Shown here: positions 19,791 through 30,067 of the stretch, piece after piece | Layout: each line of letters opens with the position of its first letter | How positions within the stretch are numbered: position 1 is the first letter of the stretch | Source of the DNA: Notospermus geniculatus | Taxonomy: Eukaryota; Nemertea; Pilidiophora; Heteronemertea; Lineidae | Direction: 5' to 3' | Length of the DNA stretch: 64,000 nt | Assembly: GCA_002633025.1 (NCBI GenBank) | Contig: NMRB01000017.1 | Span: 220,919 to 284,918, forward strand | The notes under the pieces: model-generated | What the model was told of the DNA's origin: nothing | Database searches by the model: none | Seen by the model: the letters and a program-made list of their open reading frames with translations, nothing else | Position numbers and translations under genes: made by a program

Positions 19791-21103
19791 GGCCAGGAGC
19801 TTTTCTTCCTTCTTCTGCTTTTCCGTCTTTTGCGCCGATATGCAGCACCTTTCTCCCTAACTCTACGGGTTTTTTTGTGGATTCAGTCGGGTCCGTTCAG
19901 CTCGCTTCCTGAGCGGATCTTTTCCCTCTTTTCTTGCTTCTTTTCCTACCTGATCTCGTGTGAGGGCCAGCAGCTCTGCTGGCGGGTAGGGGCAGGCAAC
20001 GCCTTCTCTTTGAAGCGTGCTTTATAATTCCTCATTCTCATCTTCGACTTTTCATTGTTCGATTGTCTTCTCTCAGTCACTAAGATTCTCCCTAAGTTTG
20101 CTCAGCCTTTCATTCTCTTCCAAGGGGTGTAGTTTATATTCTTCAGGTCGCTTTAGTTTTAGTTTTCACGGTATTTACGTATGTATTCCACATCCTTGCA
20201 CTTACGAGATTCTGCCTGTTCTGTCGCAGAAGGCTGGACAATATCCCCTTCACTGCTGGCACAGCAGTTCCTCACGGATAATCTCAGTTGAGTGGGTGTG
20301 GTTCGTGTTCACTTTAGCCGGCGTATTTACGGGAGTTGTGTTTGGGCTTTCTTCTGCTGTGTTCCTTCGATAATTAATTAATGAGCTTGTCGAGCTGGTC
20401 GTGCGGACTCATTTCCGAGAAGTTAACGACTGCGTGTCCTCAATGCCCTCATCGATATGCATTTTCCCGACGTCTTCAATCGTGACTGCCAGTTTTTGAT
20501 CAGCAACAGGAAACTCAGTGGTTTTGGTTGAGGTTCAGCGTGTTGTTTGTTGATTGTGGCAGGAACATTTTCGTGTTGTGTCCTCTCCGGGGATTTGGTA
20601 TCATCTTCTGCTGGTAAAGGGCTTGGCGTTTTGTGTGCGCCATTCATTTTGTTTGCACTCCACAGGGCTGTGGTTTGGGTGATCGCAGTCCTGCTGGCAC
20701 AGGTACCACAGATGATCCATATTCTCAGCTGTAAAAGGCCTTGAAAGTTGTCTGGTCGCCGTTGGTTTTATTGACGTAGACTGTACGTGGCACCGGTTTT
20801 GGCAACTCTATTCCGATGATTTTTTGTTACGTTGAAAAGTTTCGTTCCTCTGATTAAAATGAAGCAGCATGGTGATGTAATTTTTCCGTATGTGGCCATC
20901 AATCGTATGACGTTTTCCTGGCTGACAGAGGGATCGGTACCTTCGAGAGTGATGAAGGCAGCTTGCTTTACTTGGTCTTGTTGCGAGAGTAATGTAGTCT
21001 TGAAACGAATTTGCTCTTTGATGATCGCTTCCTTTAGCTTCCTTGTTTCGGCCGAAGATTTTGAAAGAAAATCGCTGAAATTCGATGCCAGTAACTTTGC
21101 CAC
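19790..21103 (-). pseudogene. LINE ORF1-like protein with degenerate zinc knuckle
   Basis: The minus strand begins with LSQQDQVKQAAFITLEGTDP and SVSQENVIRLMATYGKI, an RRM-like beta strand and helix. After frame changes it gives LPKPVPRTVYVN, then ENMDHLWYLCQQDCDHPNHSPVEC with a C-x-x-x-C...H-x4-C knuckle, then Ser/Pro/Thr-rich sequence (SPERTQHENVPATINK, AEESPNTTPVNTPAK) and a basic tail. RNA-binding ORF1 proteins of non-LTR elements have this arrangement. There are many frame shifts. Confidence 0.45.
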
Positions 21104-21356
21104 ACTCTAAAAAAGGAAGTGCTAAATTCAGCACTTCAAGTGCCAAATTTAGCACCAATGGGGTGCTCTGTGGGGGACTGCACTTCAGGTGCTACTCCAG
21201 CACTTGGGCAAGTGCTAATATTTTAACACTTCCAAAGTGCTGCTGAAGTGCTGAATAAATAGCACTCCGAAGTGCAGTTATAACACCTCTACAACACTTT
21301 AAAGTGCTATACCATTTACCTTGAGGTGCTAGAAGGGAAGCACCTGTCAAGTGCTA
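21104..21356. mobile_element. Nonautonomous element built of AGTGCT/AGCACT repeats
   Basis: This 250-bp block holds many copies of AGTGCT and its complement AGCACT, starting after CACTCTAAAAAAGG. The interior is an irregular array of short palindromes. It cuts the LINE endonuclease fragment at its lower end. No coding capacity. Confidence 0.65.
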
Positions 21357-21359
21357 TTT

Positions 21360-21725
21360 ATGCATAATTTCAGCATTATTTCAGCATATTTGTTATAGTT
21401 CAGACGAATATTATCCAGCGCTTGTTCTGTGGGGTAACCTGTTCTAACAGTGGCAAGTAATACTAAATGGTCACTATCCCCCAAATGGGGGAGGTACTCA
21501 ATGTCTTCCACCAAATCATCCTGTCTAGTTAAAAACAAATCCAATAAACTGGGTCTCTGTCCTTGCCTATGCCTTGTTGGTTTATTAACATGTTGTATTA
21601 GCTGATGGTCGATAAAGAAATTTAGAAAAACTGATGACGGATGAGTGGCTGCTCTGTTACTCTGCAGTAATTCCCAATCCACTCCGGGTAGGTTGAAGTC
21701 TCCCAAAAGTATTAAATCTCTTGAT
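21360..21725 (-). pseudogene. LINE endonuclease fragment
   Basis: Minus-strand frame with RDLILLGDFNLPGVDWELLQ (GDFN), PSLLDLFLTRQDDL and LGDSDHLVLLATV (SDH), the middle-to-C-terminal half of an APE-type endonuclease from a CR1/Jockey-like LINE of a different family from the 0.5-5.2 kb copy. It is truncated near 21725 by simple GATCAT-rich DNA and at the other end by the AGTGCT element. Confidence 0.8.
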
Positions 21726-22110
21726 CATAATCATAAATGATCATGATGACCTTGACCTTTAGCAACAACATCACCATGACATGATCACAGCATGCTGCTG
21801 CATGTAGGCCTACCTAGGCTAGCTAGGCCTAGGCCTAGGCTATATCATGCATTGTCATCCTGGTCATGATGGTCATGTGCGTACCTGATGATCATGATGT
21901 CCCTCCAGCATCCTCGCATAGGCCTAGGCCTACATCATGAAGCCTACATAGGCCTATGATTTAGGCCTATGCATGTCCAGTGGCAGCACACAGCAGTGCC
22001 TGCCAGGGTGAGTGGGGGGAGTGGCACAGACACACTACACACATGCACAGCAGCACAGTCAGTCTGTGATCATCATGATCATGCTGATAGGCCTAGCATG
22101 AACATACATA
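21726..22110. repeat. Low-complexity block of TAGGCCTA and ATGATCAT palindromes
   Basis: Many overlapping copies of TAGGCCTA, CCTAGGCCTA and GATCATGATG. No gene. The same octamer recurs at 24.9-26.2, 36.1-36.3 and 40.5-40.9 kb. Confidence 0.6.
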
Positions 22111-22164
22111 AACAGTCATTCAACAGTTGAAGGCAAGCCTACAGCAGAAAACCTCAATGTCGCA

Positions 22165-22281
22165 ACCTCACCTCCAATTACATGTATTAGCACTCGTTTT
22201 GCTTGCAACAAACTTCCAAAAGAACTCCAGGATGTCCTCAGTAGCCTTTCAGTGTTCAGCCATGTCAGCAAAATTAAAAAG
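22165..22281 (+). other. Exon-like segment, possible LINE C-terminal remnant
   Basis: Open plus-strand stretch reading STRFACNKLPKELQDVLSS and SVFSHVSKIKK, followed by an AAAAAG-GTAAGA donor-like site. N-x-L-P-x-E-(hydrophobic)...SL-S-x-F resembles the C-terminal helix of LINE reverse transcriptases; a genuine exon is the alternative. Confidence 0.25.
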
Positions 22282-23465
22282 GTAAGACCGCGTGAACGAT
22301 TAAATGTCGGTGAACATTAACATAACATTGCAAATTCACCAACACACGTGGAAACTGTATAGTGAGACCTACGGCCTAATGCCCACATGCGTCATTTCGA
22401 GAACCCTCTAGGGTGTATTGCTCAAAGAACCCTCCCGCCGTGCGTGACAACGTAGTATGCAGTGAATGCCGGAACTCAATGATCCTGAGCTGGTTTGCGT
22501 TCGGAAAACGTCGAATCTGTCCGCAGCAGATCACTGTATCACCCGGAGAACACGTGTTCAGCATGGGCAAGTGTGAAATTAATACGCGGAAAATGTTAAC
22601 AGGGAACACGTGTTGACCGTCTAACAACAGATTATGCCACCCTCCCACCTACGGAACAGCTATCACGGAACAGCCATACATGTAATGACGTCACGGAGTG
22701 CCTCAAGCAAACCAACTTCTGGTTTTGCATACATGTACATTGTATTAGGCTGTGAGCAGTGTGGCTATCAAATGAGCCACTATCAAATCGAGCCACAAAA
22801 AACCTATCTCCTCCTACAGTTTTTTACTGATTCACCTAAAAATCACTCACAATAAAGTTGGCTACCTTCCCCACAATTCCTTGGGAACAGATTTTCGCTG
22901 GAATTAGCTTTTAATTACTTCCGGAAGTTGTGGTCATCTCAAAAAAGGCCTTTTTTAGCTGTTCAAACGGCCACTGCACAAAAACTAACGGACCGAAAAC
23001 GCTGATTTTCAAATGCGCACAACTACATGGTATAACGAAGCTACCATGCAAATTTCAGCACAATTGGACTTGAAATGCCTGCACATGGCCCGTAACACAC
23101 AGACACGTTTTCATTTCTGCATGATAATAAGGGTCATCCCCAGCGACGACCAATACATTTCACCTTGTACTGCAAGTTTAGTTACCTCTTCCGAAGACTG
23201 CCCTGATCAGATTGTCAGTTGGCGGCAAACTGAACAAAATGGTACACTCCGGTACCACTGTCACATATGTGACTGTGTCGTCATCCACGGCACCTACATG
23301 TAAATCATTTCAAGGAACTAAAGGCACAACTTTGAGTTCTTCAGTTCTTTCGTTCTTCAGTTCTCTGTTTATAGATGCCTATTAATGTCAAACGCGATTC
23401 CAATGAATGAAACGTTATGGCAAGATGTGGCCACTACAAGTCATGAGACTATCTGCAAATAACTG
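22282..23465. other. No gene recognised
   Basis: A short Cys-containing plus frame at 22413-22616 (VCSECRNSMILS) has no partner motif. Otherwise noncoding, with a TTCTTCAGTTCT-type imperfect repeat near 23340. Confidence 0.35.
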
Positions 23466-23471
23466 CACTCT

Positions 23472-23673
23472 TTAAAACTTCTTACTCTTTGATTTTTGGG
23501 GCTTTGATGATGCATTCATGAAATATTTCACAATTTGGGTGGCAAGTTTCCTTCTGGCTCGCACGTATTTTCTTCTTCAGAATAACCGTGCCATTTTACT
23601 AGGAAATCTCTGCCCTTCTTGGTCTTCCTGTGATCTGTTATTTTATCTACGAAGTATTCACCAATCTCCTCCG
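23472..23673 (-). pseudogene. Chromodomain, one-base frameshift
   Basis: Minus strand: EEIGEYFVDKITDHRKTKKG, DFLVKWHGYSEEENTCEPEG, then (after a one-base shift) NLATQIVKYFMNASSKPQKS and SKSKKF followed by TAA at 23472. The Y/F-V-x-K-I, V-K-W-x-G-Y and terminal helix are classic chromodomain features; the third aromatic (W of T-W-E-P) is Cys. Chromodomains read methylated histone tails and also end the integrases of chromoviruses. An acceptor-like AG precedes the first codons near 23673, so an exon is possible. Confidence 0.65.
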
Positions 23674-23700
23674 AAAAAATGAGACAATACTTCTTTATAA

Positions 23701-23732
23701 TACATACATGTACATGTACATGTACATGTATC
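23701..23732. repeat. (ACATGT)n microsatellite
   Basis: About five units of ACATGT/TACATG. Confidence 0.85.
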
Positions 23733-23889
23733 AAGCTAAATATCCATATTTGGTATTTCAGGGTAGTAATATGATAGGAGTACTGACCTAGATTCAACTT
23801 TTAAGACGTGTCAAATACAGCAGAAATATGATTTTTAAACATTAGGGAGGCCCAAACCAGTGCATTTGTACAGAGCCTAAGTGGTATTT

Positions 23890-24305
23890 CTTGTCGGAAA
23901 TGTCAACTTTGCATCTCCATGCCCTCCCAGTCCCACATCACTAGTTCCTCCACGGGAAGGTCCCATCTACTCCGCCTGACGGGTCCCGCTGATTGTGACA
24001 GCAGAAATGTGGTCCACTGCATCACCTGTACCAGATGCACCACCATCAATCAGTACGTCGGACAGACAACATGTTTCCGTAAAAGGATGAACAACCACAA
24101 GTCCAACATCAGATTAGGGAAAGAGGATGATCGTGACTGCTCGATACTCTATGCCCACTTCAAGTTGCCAGGACATTCTGTCAAGGACCTGATGTTCACC
24201 ATCCTCGAGACATGTCCAGATGAGACGACCCTCCTTAGAACAGAGTTGCAATGGATGTGGACCCTTAAAACCATCACCCCCTCAGGTCTTAACACAAGAT
24301 GCTGA
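23890..24305 (+). pseudogene. Penelope-like element, GIY-YIG endonuclease end
   Basis: Plus-strand frame with CRKCQLC, SSSTGRSHLLRLTGPADCDS, NVVHCITCTRC, TINQYVGQTTCFRKRMNNHK and LMFTILETCPDET, ending at 24303-24305. The Cys-rich linker followed by (V-x-Y/H...QYVGQT-x-x-x-x-x-R-x-x-x-H) is the GIY-YIG nuclease that ends Penelope-like polyproteins. The reverse transcriptase is absent because of 5' truncation near 23880. A CT-rich stretch follows that could be its 3' UTR. Confidence 0.75.
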
Positions 24306-25055
24306 GGTTCTGAGACCCCATATCCCTTTCACCATCTTTATTTTCAGGGCAGTTTGGCATTCGGTTCTTTTCACTCTCTCCCCCTGGTAGGCCTATTTCA
24401 TTTTAGGTTTTACCAGTTGTGGAGGGCACGTGGCTCCCCTTCTCGTCAAGGCCTTGTTTTTCCCTCCCCCCCCCTCTTTGTTCTATTCCTCCTCGCCCTA
24501 TTCTGCTCATTGCTTAGTGATTTGCATTATCCATTCTGGTTTTTTCCTTCTTGTACAAATCTGGAAGTTGACTTCCTTTATATTCTCTTACTTTGTGTTG
24601 ACTGCATCTTTTCGCTTTGCGCTTGTTATGTATTACACATGTCATATTTATTAAACCCTTTTCTTTAGGCTAAATCAGTTTCTCCTTAATTACATCCTCT
24701 CTTGTGCGTCGCTGAGTAATATTGATTTCTTATGACGACGTCTGCTGTGAGTGGGGCTTTTAATTTTTCCGAGCGCTGCCGGGCGAATAGGCCTATGTTT
24801 GTGTCTACAGGTAGCGTCATGACGTCATGCGTATATATTATGGATAGGCCTAATCGCACAGGCCCACTGATCGATGATGCATGGAGCGGGAGGCATAAGA
24901 GGTAGGCCTATGTAAATATAGTGATACCGGCAGAGAATTCATGCAGTGTGTTTTTGGGGGCGGTGCTCAACTCACTTGGTGGGGGCCGTAAATATGGCGA
25001 TCGCCCTAGCCTAAGTGAGAGCTCTCTTCTGCAGTTTTGTTGCAAGACGGGGTAA
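24306..25055. other. No gene recognised; pyrimidine-rich then TAGGCCTA-containing DNA
   Basis: 24360-24700 is CT-rich on the plus strand with long spurious frames. The remainder is noncoding. Confidence 0.4.
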
Positions 25056-25062
25056 GAATAAG

Positions 25063-25229
25063 CACAGGCCTCTGGAGAGTTGGTCAGTGGAGTATTCCGC
25101 GTAAAATCGGGGGAAAGTGAGCAGACAATAGCCAAATCTATACTATATTTATAGATTTGGCCATTGTCTGCTCACTTTCCCCCGATTTTACGCGGAATAC
25201 TCCACTGACCAACTCTCCAGAGGCCTGTG
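25063..25229. mobile_element. Near-perfect 167-bp palindrome with 7-bp TSD
   Basis: Arms of 78 bp (from CACAGGCCTCTGGAGAGTTG to GCCAAATCTA) are inverted copies with one mismatch around an 11-base AT loop. GAATAAG lies directly outside both ends (25056-25062 and 25230-25236). The precise flanking repeat argues for an inserted foldback element rather than an assembly artefact. No frame. Confidence 0.8.
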
Positions 25230-25589
25230 GAATAAGATAGCTGACATGTGAATCTCAGTAGGTCTATCGGTAGGAGCCTACGTTGTTTTTTCCTAAATAC
25301 GTGACGCCCCTGCCCATTTTCGGCCTTGACGCCGAGGAGGGCTGATCATCTGGTAAGCGTACAATCCGGACGTAGGCCTAGGTCCTACTGTTGCTGAATC
25401 GGAAGTTTGATTTGAGTCCTAAATTCGAGCTCATGGACTAGCCAATGCCTACAATTTGTTCCTTTCTTAATTTCGTTTTAATTTAGGCCTACATTTTCCT
25501 TTATTTACAGACACAAGTAATCATAGGCCTACCATTGAGGCCTGTAACGTTGCTCACTTCGTAAGCCACGTGGTCGCGGATAACTCTAT

Positions 25590-26454
25590 GGCCCGTATGC
25601 ACCACTGTGGCTTAGGCCGAAATTGAGCTTAAGTCTAACTTAAGTTCGAACTTAACTTGAAGTCGGTATGCACCAACTAAAGCTAAGCTTCAGGTCTGGC
25701 TTAAACCCCACAAAAACTTAAACCACATCGGAGGGTGGTTTTAGTTATGGATTAACTCGTAGTCGTACACCTCGAATTTGAAGACGTGCCTTCAACAAGC
25801 GCGGATCCCAAGGGGGCCGCCGGGCGCTTGCCTCCCCTTTCAATCAAAATATCTGTAAAATCGATCGCGAAATTCTGGAATTTGGCGCAAATTTCACTAT
25901 CCTAGCAGAAGGCACCCCCTTTTCCCAAATCCTCGGTCCGCTCCTGCCATCAATGTCAACACGGAAGTTAGTTGTGGATGCTCTTGATCCATTGCACAGG
26001 GGAGTATCCAGAAGGAGTAATCCGGGACCAGAATAACCCACTATCCCGATGAGGAATTTCAGAAATGGTTTGGTTTTGCCAAGGAGAATATTCGCCAAAT
26101 CGTGCAGTTGATTGCGCGCGAGATAGGCCTATCTCCAAATTCTGACAAGAAATTTGCGTTGTCTCCCATCTGTGAGCCTGATAGCGAAACCTGTGGTGCC
26201 TACAATAGGCCTAGCTGATCCGTTACGAGTCAAGACTTAAGTTTAAGTTGAGAAATAACTCAAATGAACTGCGAGCTTAACAGTGAAACCTGTTACGCGT
26301 CAAGGCTTAGGTTATAGCTACACTAATCGTAAGTTAAGAAATTAACTCAAATGGGCTGCGGCTCAAGTTGGGATAAGCGGAATTTCAGCTTAAGTTAAAG
26401 ATCAGCTTAGCTGGAGTTCAGATAAAACTTAGCCTGAACTGGTGCGTACGGGCC
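25590..26454 (+). mobile_element. PIF/Harbinger element with TAT TSD
   Basis: TIRs GGCCCGTATGCACCA (left) and TGGTGCGTACGGGCC (right), with further AGGCTAA matches. TAT flanks both sides (25587-25589, 26455-26457), the 3-bp TSD of this superfamily. Subterminal regions are rich in CTTAAGTT-type motifs. A plus-strand transposase fragment lies inside. Confidence 0.8.
26024..26217 (+). pseudogene. Harbinger transposase N-terminal fragment
   Basis: Frame reading HYPDEEFQKWFGFAKENIRQ, IVQLIAREIGLSPNS and KKFALSPICE. The D-E-E-F-x-x-x-F-x-F-x-K-x-x-(I/V)-x-x-(L/I)-(V/L) pattern is the start of PIF/Harbinger transposases. The DDE residues are missing. It agrees with the TIR and TSD of the enclosing element. 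Confidence 0.65.
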
Positions 26455-26579
26455 TATGAGTTATGGGATCACTGCGCGAGTTTTCAAGAACTACTTTCTA
26501 TGCTAGCAAAATAATGAATTCTCCCTTGGCGTAATATTACGCTAAATCGGCGTAATATTACGCAAAATACAGTAAGCCG

Positions 26580-26810
26580 TTTTTGGCACTGTTGTGAGGC
26601 ATGTCCAACAGCATTGCAGGTATTGCAGCGGGTTCGATCGAAGTGGATGGCGACATTCTGTATTTTAATGTTTTTAGAACCTGGTAGGCGGAGAGCAATT
26701 TTTAGTAGGCGTACGTATTGTTTATTGCCCAGTTCTGAGGGATGAAGTTGATCACAAGAGAGTAGTTCTGGTTTGGCCCTGTTGGTGTCTTGTGTGATGT
26801 GGCGGCGTGT
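26580..26810 (-). pseudogene. Zinc-knuckle (gag/ORF1-like) fragment
   Basis: Minus strand: ELGNKQYVRLLKIALRLPGS, KIQNVAIHFDRTRC, then CNTCNAVGHASQQC, a perfect CX2CX4HX4C nucleic-acid-binding knuckle as in gag and LINE ORF1 proteins. The sequence after it falls into tandem GGCGTAATATTACGC palindromes (26529-26566). No other domain. Confidence 0.55.
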
Positions 26811-26859
26811 ACTCGAAGTGGAGAACACGCGCTGAAAAGAGAAAAGGACAAGTGAAAGA

Positions 26860-26988
26860 AAAGGGTGACAGCACGTTCAAGGTTGTTGGTATCAGCATCG
26901 CGAAAGAAACACACATTGTATTTGTCGCGGTTCAGTCGAATCGTTTCGAAAACGTGGATCGATCCCCATCAATCTTTGTTTCACGTAT
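26860..26988 (-). pseudogene. Helitron protein, part 2 (after the hAT insertion)
   Basis: Minus strand: VKQRLMGIDPRFRNDSTEPR and QIQCVFL. This continues in frame the FANY-ending segment at 30254-30600 once the hAT-like element is removed. The pattern L-x-G-x-D-P-R-F is found in the region preceding the Rep domain of Helitron polyproteins. It decays by about 26860. Confidence 0.55.
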
Positions 26989-27275
26989 CAGGCCTCCCAC
27001 CAGCCTCCAAGCAAATTATTGTAGGAATTATAGGAAAAATTTGCCAAAATTATAGGAAAAATATAGGAATTTTAACATGAAGATACGAGTGTACTGATCT
27101 TATAATCTCCCTTCCTCAGTTGACTAATCATCCAGTTTTCTTCAATTTCTTTGATGTATGCCTTTACTGGACATGGATTCGGACGGCTACCTCTCTCTCA
27201 CTGGAGGATGACACCTTAAAAATACAAACAGAATGAAAACTTTATTAAAATACAAAAATAATGATACAACAACAA

Positions 27276-27653
27276 TTCAACCATTCACCAGGTTTCCCCA
27301 GCTACTTCTCAAAGGTTTTTCAGTGCCAAATCTCTGCCTGAATTACCCTATTTCAATCACAAACGTAATATAATACGTTAAAAAGAAAATAAAACTCTTG
27401 ACTCTAGTGAACAACATGTCTTAGCTAAGTTATGACTTTAGCTAGATCCTTGGCATCTTTGTAAATTCAAAGCAAACTAACTAGAACATCACAATCAACT
27501 GCCACTAAAACATTATCCAACTGGATAGTGATGACAGACAGGAGTCACATTTAACAGAAAAACCCTTAAGGGTTATTCAACCATTCACCAGGTTTTCCCA
27601 GCTACTTCTCAAGGGTTTTTCAATGTCATATCTCTGCCTGAATTGCCCTATTT
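27276..27653. repeat. 78-bp direct repeat in the hAT 3' region
   Basis: 27276-27353 and 27574-27653 both run from ATTCAACCATTCACCAGG through CCCAGCTACTTCTCAA to CTGCCTGAATT-CCCTATTT with about seven differences, 298 bp apart. The inner copy overlaps the stop codon region of the transposase gene. Confidence 0.8.
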
Positions 27654-29180
27654 TTTCTTCAGCACACAAGATAGGGCTTCCTCTGCTTTTCTCTTTCTAC
27701 ACTTTTCCAGCTTCCGCTGCTTTCCCCTAACATGTTCCAAATCAGCAGATGCTAAGTCTAACTTGGATTTGGCAGCATCCAGCATTGCTTGTGCCTCTTC
27801 AGCCTCAATCAGCTTCTTGGCTCTTATTGCCTCCTTCAGTTTGGTCTGAGCCCTGGAGAGGAGCTTCTGGCTAATCTGAATTTGACCCATGCACTTTTTC
27901 TCATCTTCAGCAAGGTGTGCTGATTTTTCAGCATCCTTTTCCATTTCTGATCTAATCTCATCTCTTTGCGCTGTAAGCCTTCTGTTCTCTTCAGCTATTT
28001 TCTGCTGCTCAGCTCTGCGTTTTTGTTCCTCATCCTTCTGTTGTTGAACCCTCAATTTGTAGGCTGCACTGGCTCCACGCACTGCAGCAAGTAGTTTGTT
28101 TGTTAGGGGTACTTTGTGAGGCTGGCAGCCATCAGGATCTGCAAAGCGTAGTGCATCAAGCACATACCTTTCCCCGCATATTGCACTGTCACTCAGGGCT
28201 GATCTTTGAGCAGTTACTCGTAAGTTATTTGCAGAAAATCCCCTCTCCACATCAGAGTTGCCGTGAGATAGGCTAAGGGCAGCTTTCACAACTCTCTTGA
28301 GCACAGGGAACTTAACGTTTCCATCTGGATGTTTGAGTTTGAAAACCTCCCGCCAGAAGTGGTCGATCCGCTTGTATACTGTTTCACCAGTTGGAGAAGT
28401 AGTCTCAAACCATTCATCATCAACACTCTGATCAGTTTGATACACTCGCCATTCATCAAGGAGGGCTGATATCTCATTTGGTGCAACAACTCCCGGGATG
28501 TTCTTGGCCACCACTTTGATGGCTTCTAAGGAGTTTTCCTGAAACCTAGCAATGGGATGCAGACAAGCAAGCCTGTTCAGAAGACGATTGTCAAGTGGAA
28601 AGGTTTTCTGGAGGTATGCCACTACTACCTGATAGAACTTCCTCATCCTAATGAGGAGGAGCCTCTGTTTGTCATTCGGCAAATTCTTCAGATCCCTCCT
28701 TGTGGTTTCTCCAATGATCATGTCTTTGTCTGAAAGCTGTGCAGTATGATCATCATGCCTAACATTCCTCAGACCTTTGCCTTCAATCCCTCCAAACACT
28801 TCAGCCTTCACATACCTCAACATGAAGTTCTTCAAGACTTGGCACATTTGCTCAAACAGAATATGTACGAGGGGATCTTCTCTTTGAAAGAGAACTAGGA
28901 ACTTGTTGAAAATGGGTGAAACATTTTCTACAAATTTTAGTAGAACTATGGTTTCAGGAGATCGGAGTGCTTTTTGGATTCTGACACAGCGTTCCTTTCT
29001 GTCACAGGAGACATCCAGCTTTGGTACATCTTCTAAGAAGTACTTCTTTAAGGCTTCCCATTGTTCAATCAAGCGCTGCACTGATGGACACATGCTCAGC
29101 CAACGTGAATTTGAGTGCTTCAAAAACATATGTTCATCTATGAACAGTTCCACCTGGACAGATTGGAAATCCTCTCTTCT
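27648..29180 (-). CDS. hAT-family transposase-like protein with C-terminal coiled coil
   Basis: About 510 codons are open from the gap edge to the stop at 27648. Landmarks by distance from the gap: SRWLSMCPSVQRLIEQW (about residue 20-40), a helical middle, DNRLLNRLACLHPIARF (about 190-205), then VKAALSLSHGNSDVERGFS (about 300-320), the hAT dimerisation/RNase H end motif (H-S/G-N-S/A-x-V-E-R-x-F-S). The last 140 residues are Glu/Lys/Gln-rich coiled coil ending KCRKRKAEEALSCVLKKK, unusual for hAT. The frame is intact as far as seen, so the copy may be young or domesticated. The start lies in the gap. Confidence 0.7.
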   Translation of the reverse strand, partial: RREDFQSVQVELFIDEHMFLKHSNSRWLSMCPSVQRLIEQWEALKKYFLEDVPKLDVSCDRKERCVRIQKALRSPETIVLLKFVENVSPIFNKFLVLFQREDPLVHILFEQMCQVLKNFMLRYVKAEVFGGIEGKGLRNVRHDDHTAQLSDKDMIIGETTRRDLKNLPNDKQRLLLIRMRKFYQVVVAYLQKTFPLDNRLLNRLACLHPIARFQENSLEAIKVVAKNIPGVVAPNEISALLDEWRVYQTDQSVDDEWFETTSPTGETVYKRIDHFWREVFKLKHPDGNVKFPVLKRVVKAALSLSHGNSDVERGFSANNLRVTAQRSALSDSAICGERYVLDALRFADPDGCQPHKVPLTNKLLAAVRGASAAYKLRVQQQKDEEQKRRAEQQKIAEENRRLTAQRDEIRSEMEKDAEKSAHLAEDEKKCMGQIQISQKLLSRAQTKLKEAIRAKKLIEAEEAQAMLDAAKSKLDLASADLEHVRGKQRKLEKCRKRKAEEALSCVLKKK

Positions 29181-29714
29181 NNNNNNNNNNNNNNNNNNNN
29201 NNNNNNNNNNNNNNNNNNNNNNNNNNNNNNNNNNNNNNNNNNNNNNNNNNNNNNNNNNNNNNNNNNNNNNNNNNNNNNNNNNNNNNNNNNNNNNNNNNNN
29301 NNNNNNNNNNNNNNNNNNNNNNNNNNNNNNNNNNNNNNNNNNNNNNNNNNNNNNNNNNNNNNNNNNNNNNNNNNNNNNNNNNNNNNNNNNNNNNNNNNNN
29401 NNNNNNNNNNNNNNNNNNNNNNNNNNNNNNNNNNNNNNNNNNNNNNNNNNNNNNNNNNNNNNNNNNNNNNNNNNNNNNNNNNNNNNNNNNNNNNNNNNNN
29501 NNNNNNNNNNNNNNNNNNNNNNNNNNNNNNNNNNNNNNNNNNNNNNNNNNNNNNNNNNNNNNNNNNNNNNNNNNNNNNNNNNNNNNNNNNNNNNNNNNNN
29601 NNNNNNNNNNNNNNNNNNNNNNNNNNNNNNNNNNNNNNNNNNNNNNNNNNNNNNNNNNNNNNNNNNNNNNNNNNNNNNNNNNNNNNNNNNNNNNNNNNNN
29701 NNNNNNNNNNNNNN
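29181..29714. other. Assembly gap (534 N)
   Basis: Run of N. It hides the 5' part of the hAT-like gene and the left flank of the inverted repeat at 29715. Frames reported through it are artefacts. Confidence 1.
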
Positions 29715-29841
29715 CACCACACCATGGAGCATTCACCACGTCACTGGGAACCTAATCAACATAATAGAGTACAAGCTCGCTCCATACAATACATACAGCG
29801 ATAGGTTCCCAGTGACGTGGTGAATGCTCCATGGTGTGGTG
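29715..29841. repeat. Inverted repeat with perfect 40-bp arms abutting the gap
   Basis: CACCACACCATGGAGCATTC starts the left arm at the first base after the gap. The right arm (29802-29841) is its exact complement. The loop is 47 bases. The right flank continues GGTGACTG, so the arms may extend into the gap. Confidence 0.85.
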
Positions 29842-30015
29842 GTGACTGATTTGTCTGGGCGCCAGTAATTAACACTTAATTGAAAAAGTGAATTGACGGT
29901 GGGAATTTATCATGAAAGACTAGCATTTTGTAATAACCGAAGCTTGAAAAAATTTTCCTAGTCCCTTTAAGGGTAGCATGGCCATCCTGAAATTTAGGTT
30001 TATTTTCACTCTATT

Positions 30016-30067
30016 CCCCCCCCCCACCACCACCACCACCACCACCACCACCACCACCACCACCACC
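30016..30067. repeat. Poly-C then (CAC)n microsatellite
   Basis: Ten C followed by about 14 CAC/ACC units. Confidence 0.95.

Noticed and set aside
22376-22648. Zinc-finger gene (VCSECRNS)
   Set aside because: Only one Cys pair, frames on both strands are similar in length and no family pattern follows.
24354-24668. Membrane-protein gene in CT-rich DNA
   Set aside because: Hydrophobic Phe/Leu/Ser frames are expected from pyrimidine-rich sequence; overlapping frames look equally good.
28903-29823. Long frames crossing the run of N
   Set aside because: N is read as open in all frames; only the minus-strand frame supported by hAT motifs up to the gap edge is real.
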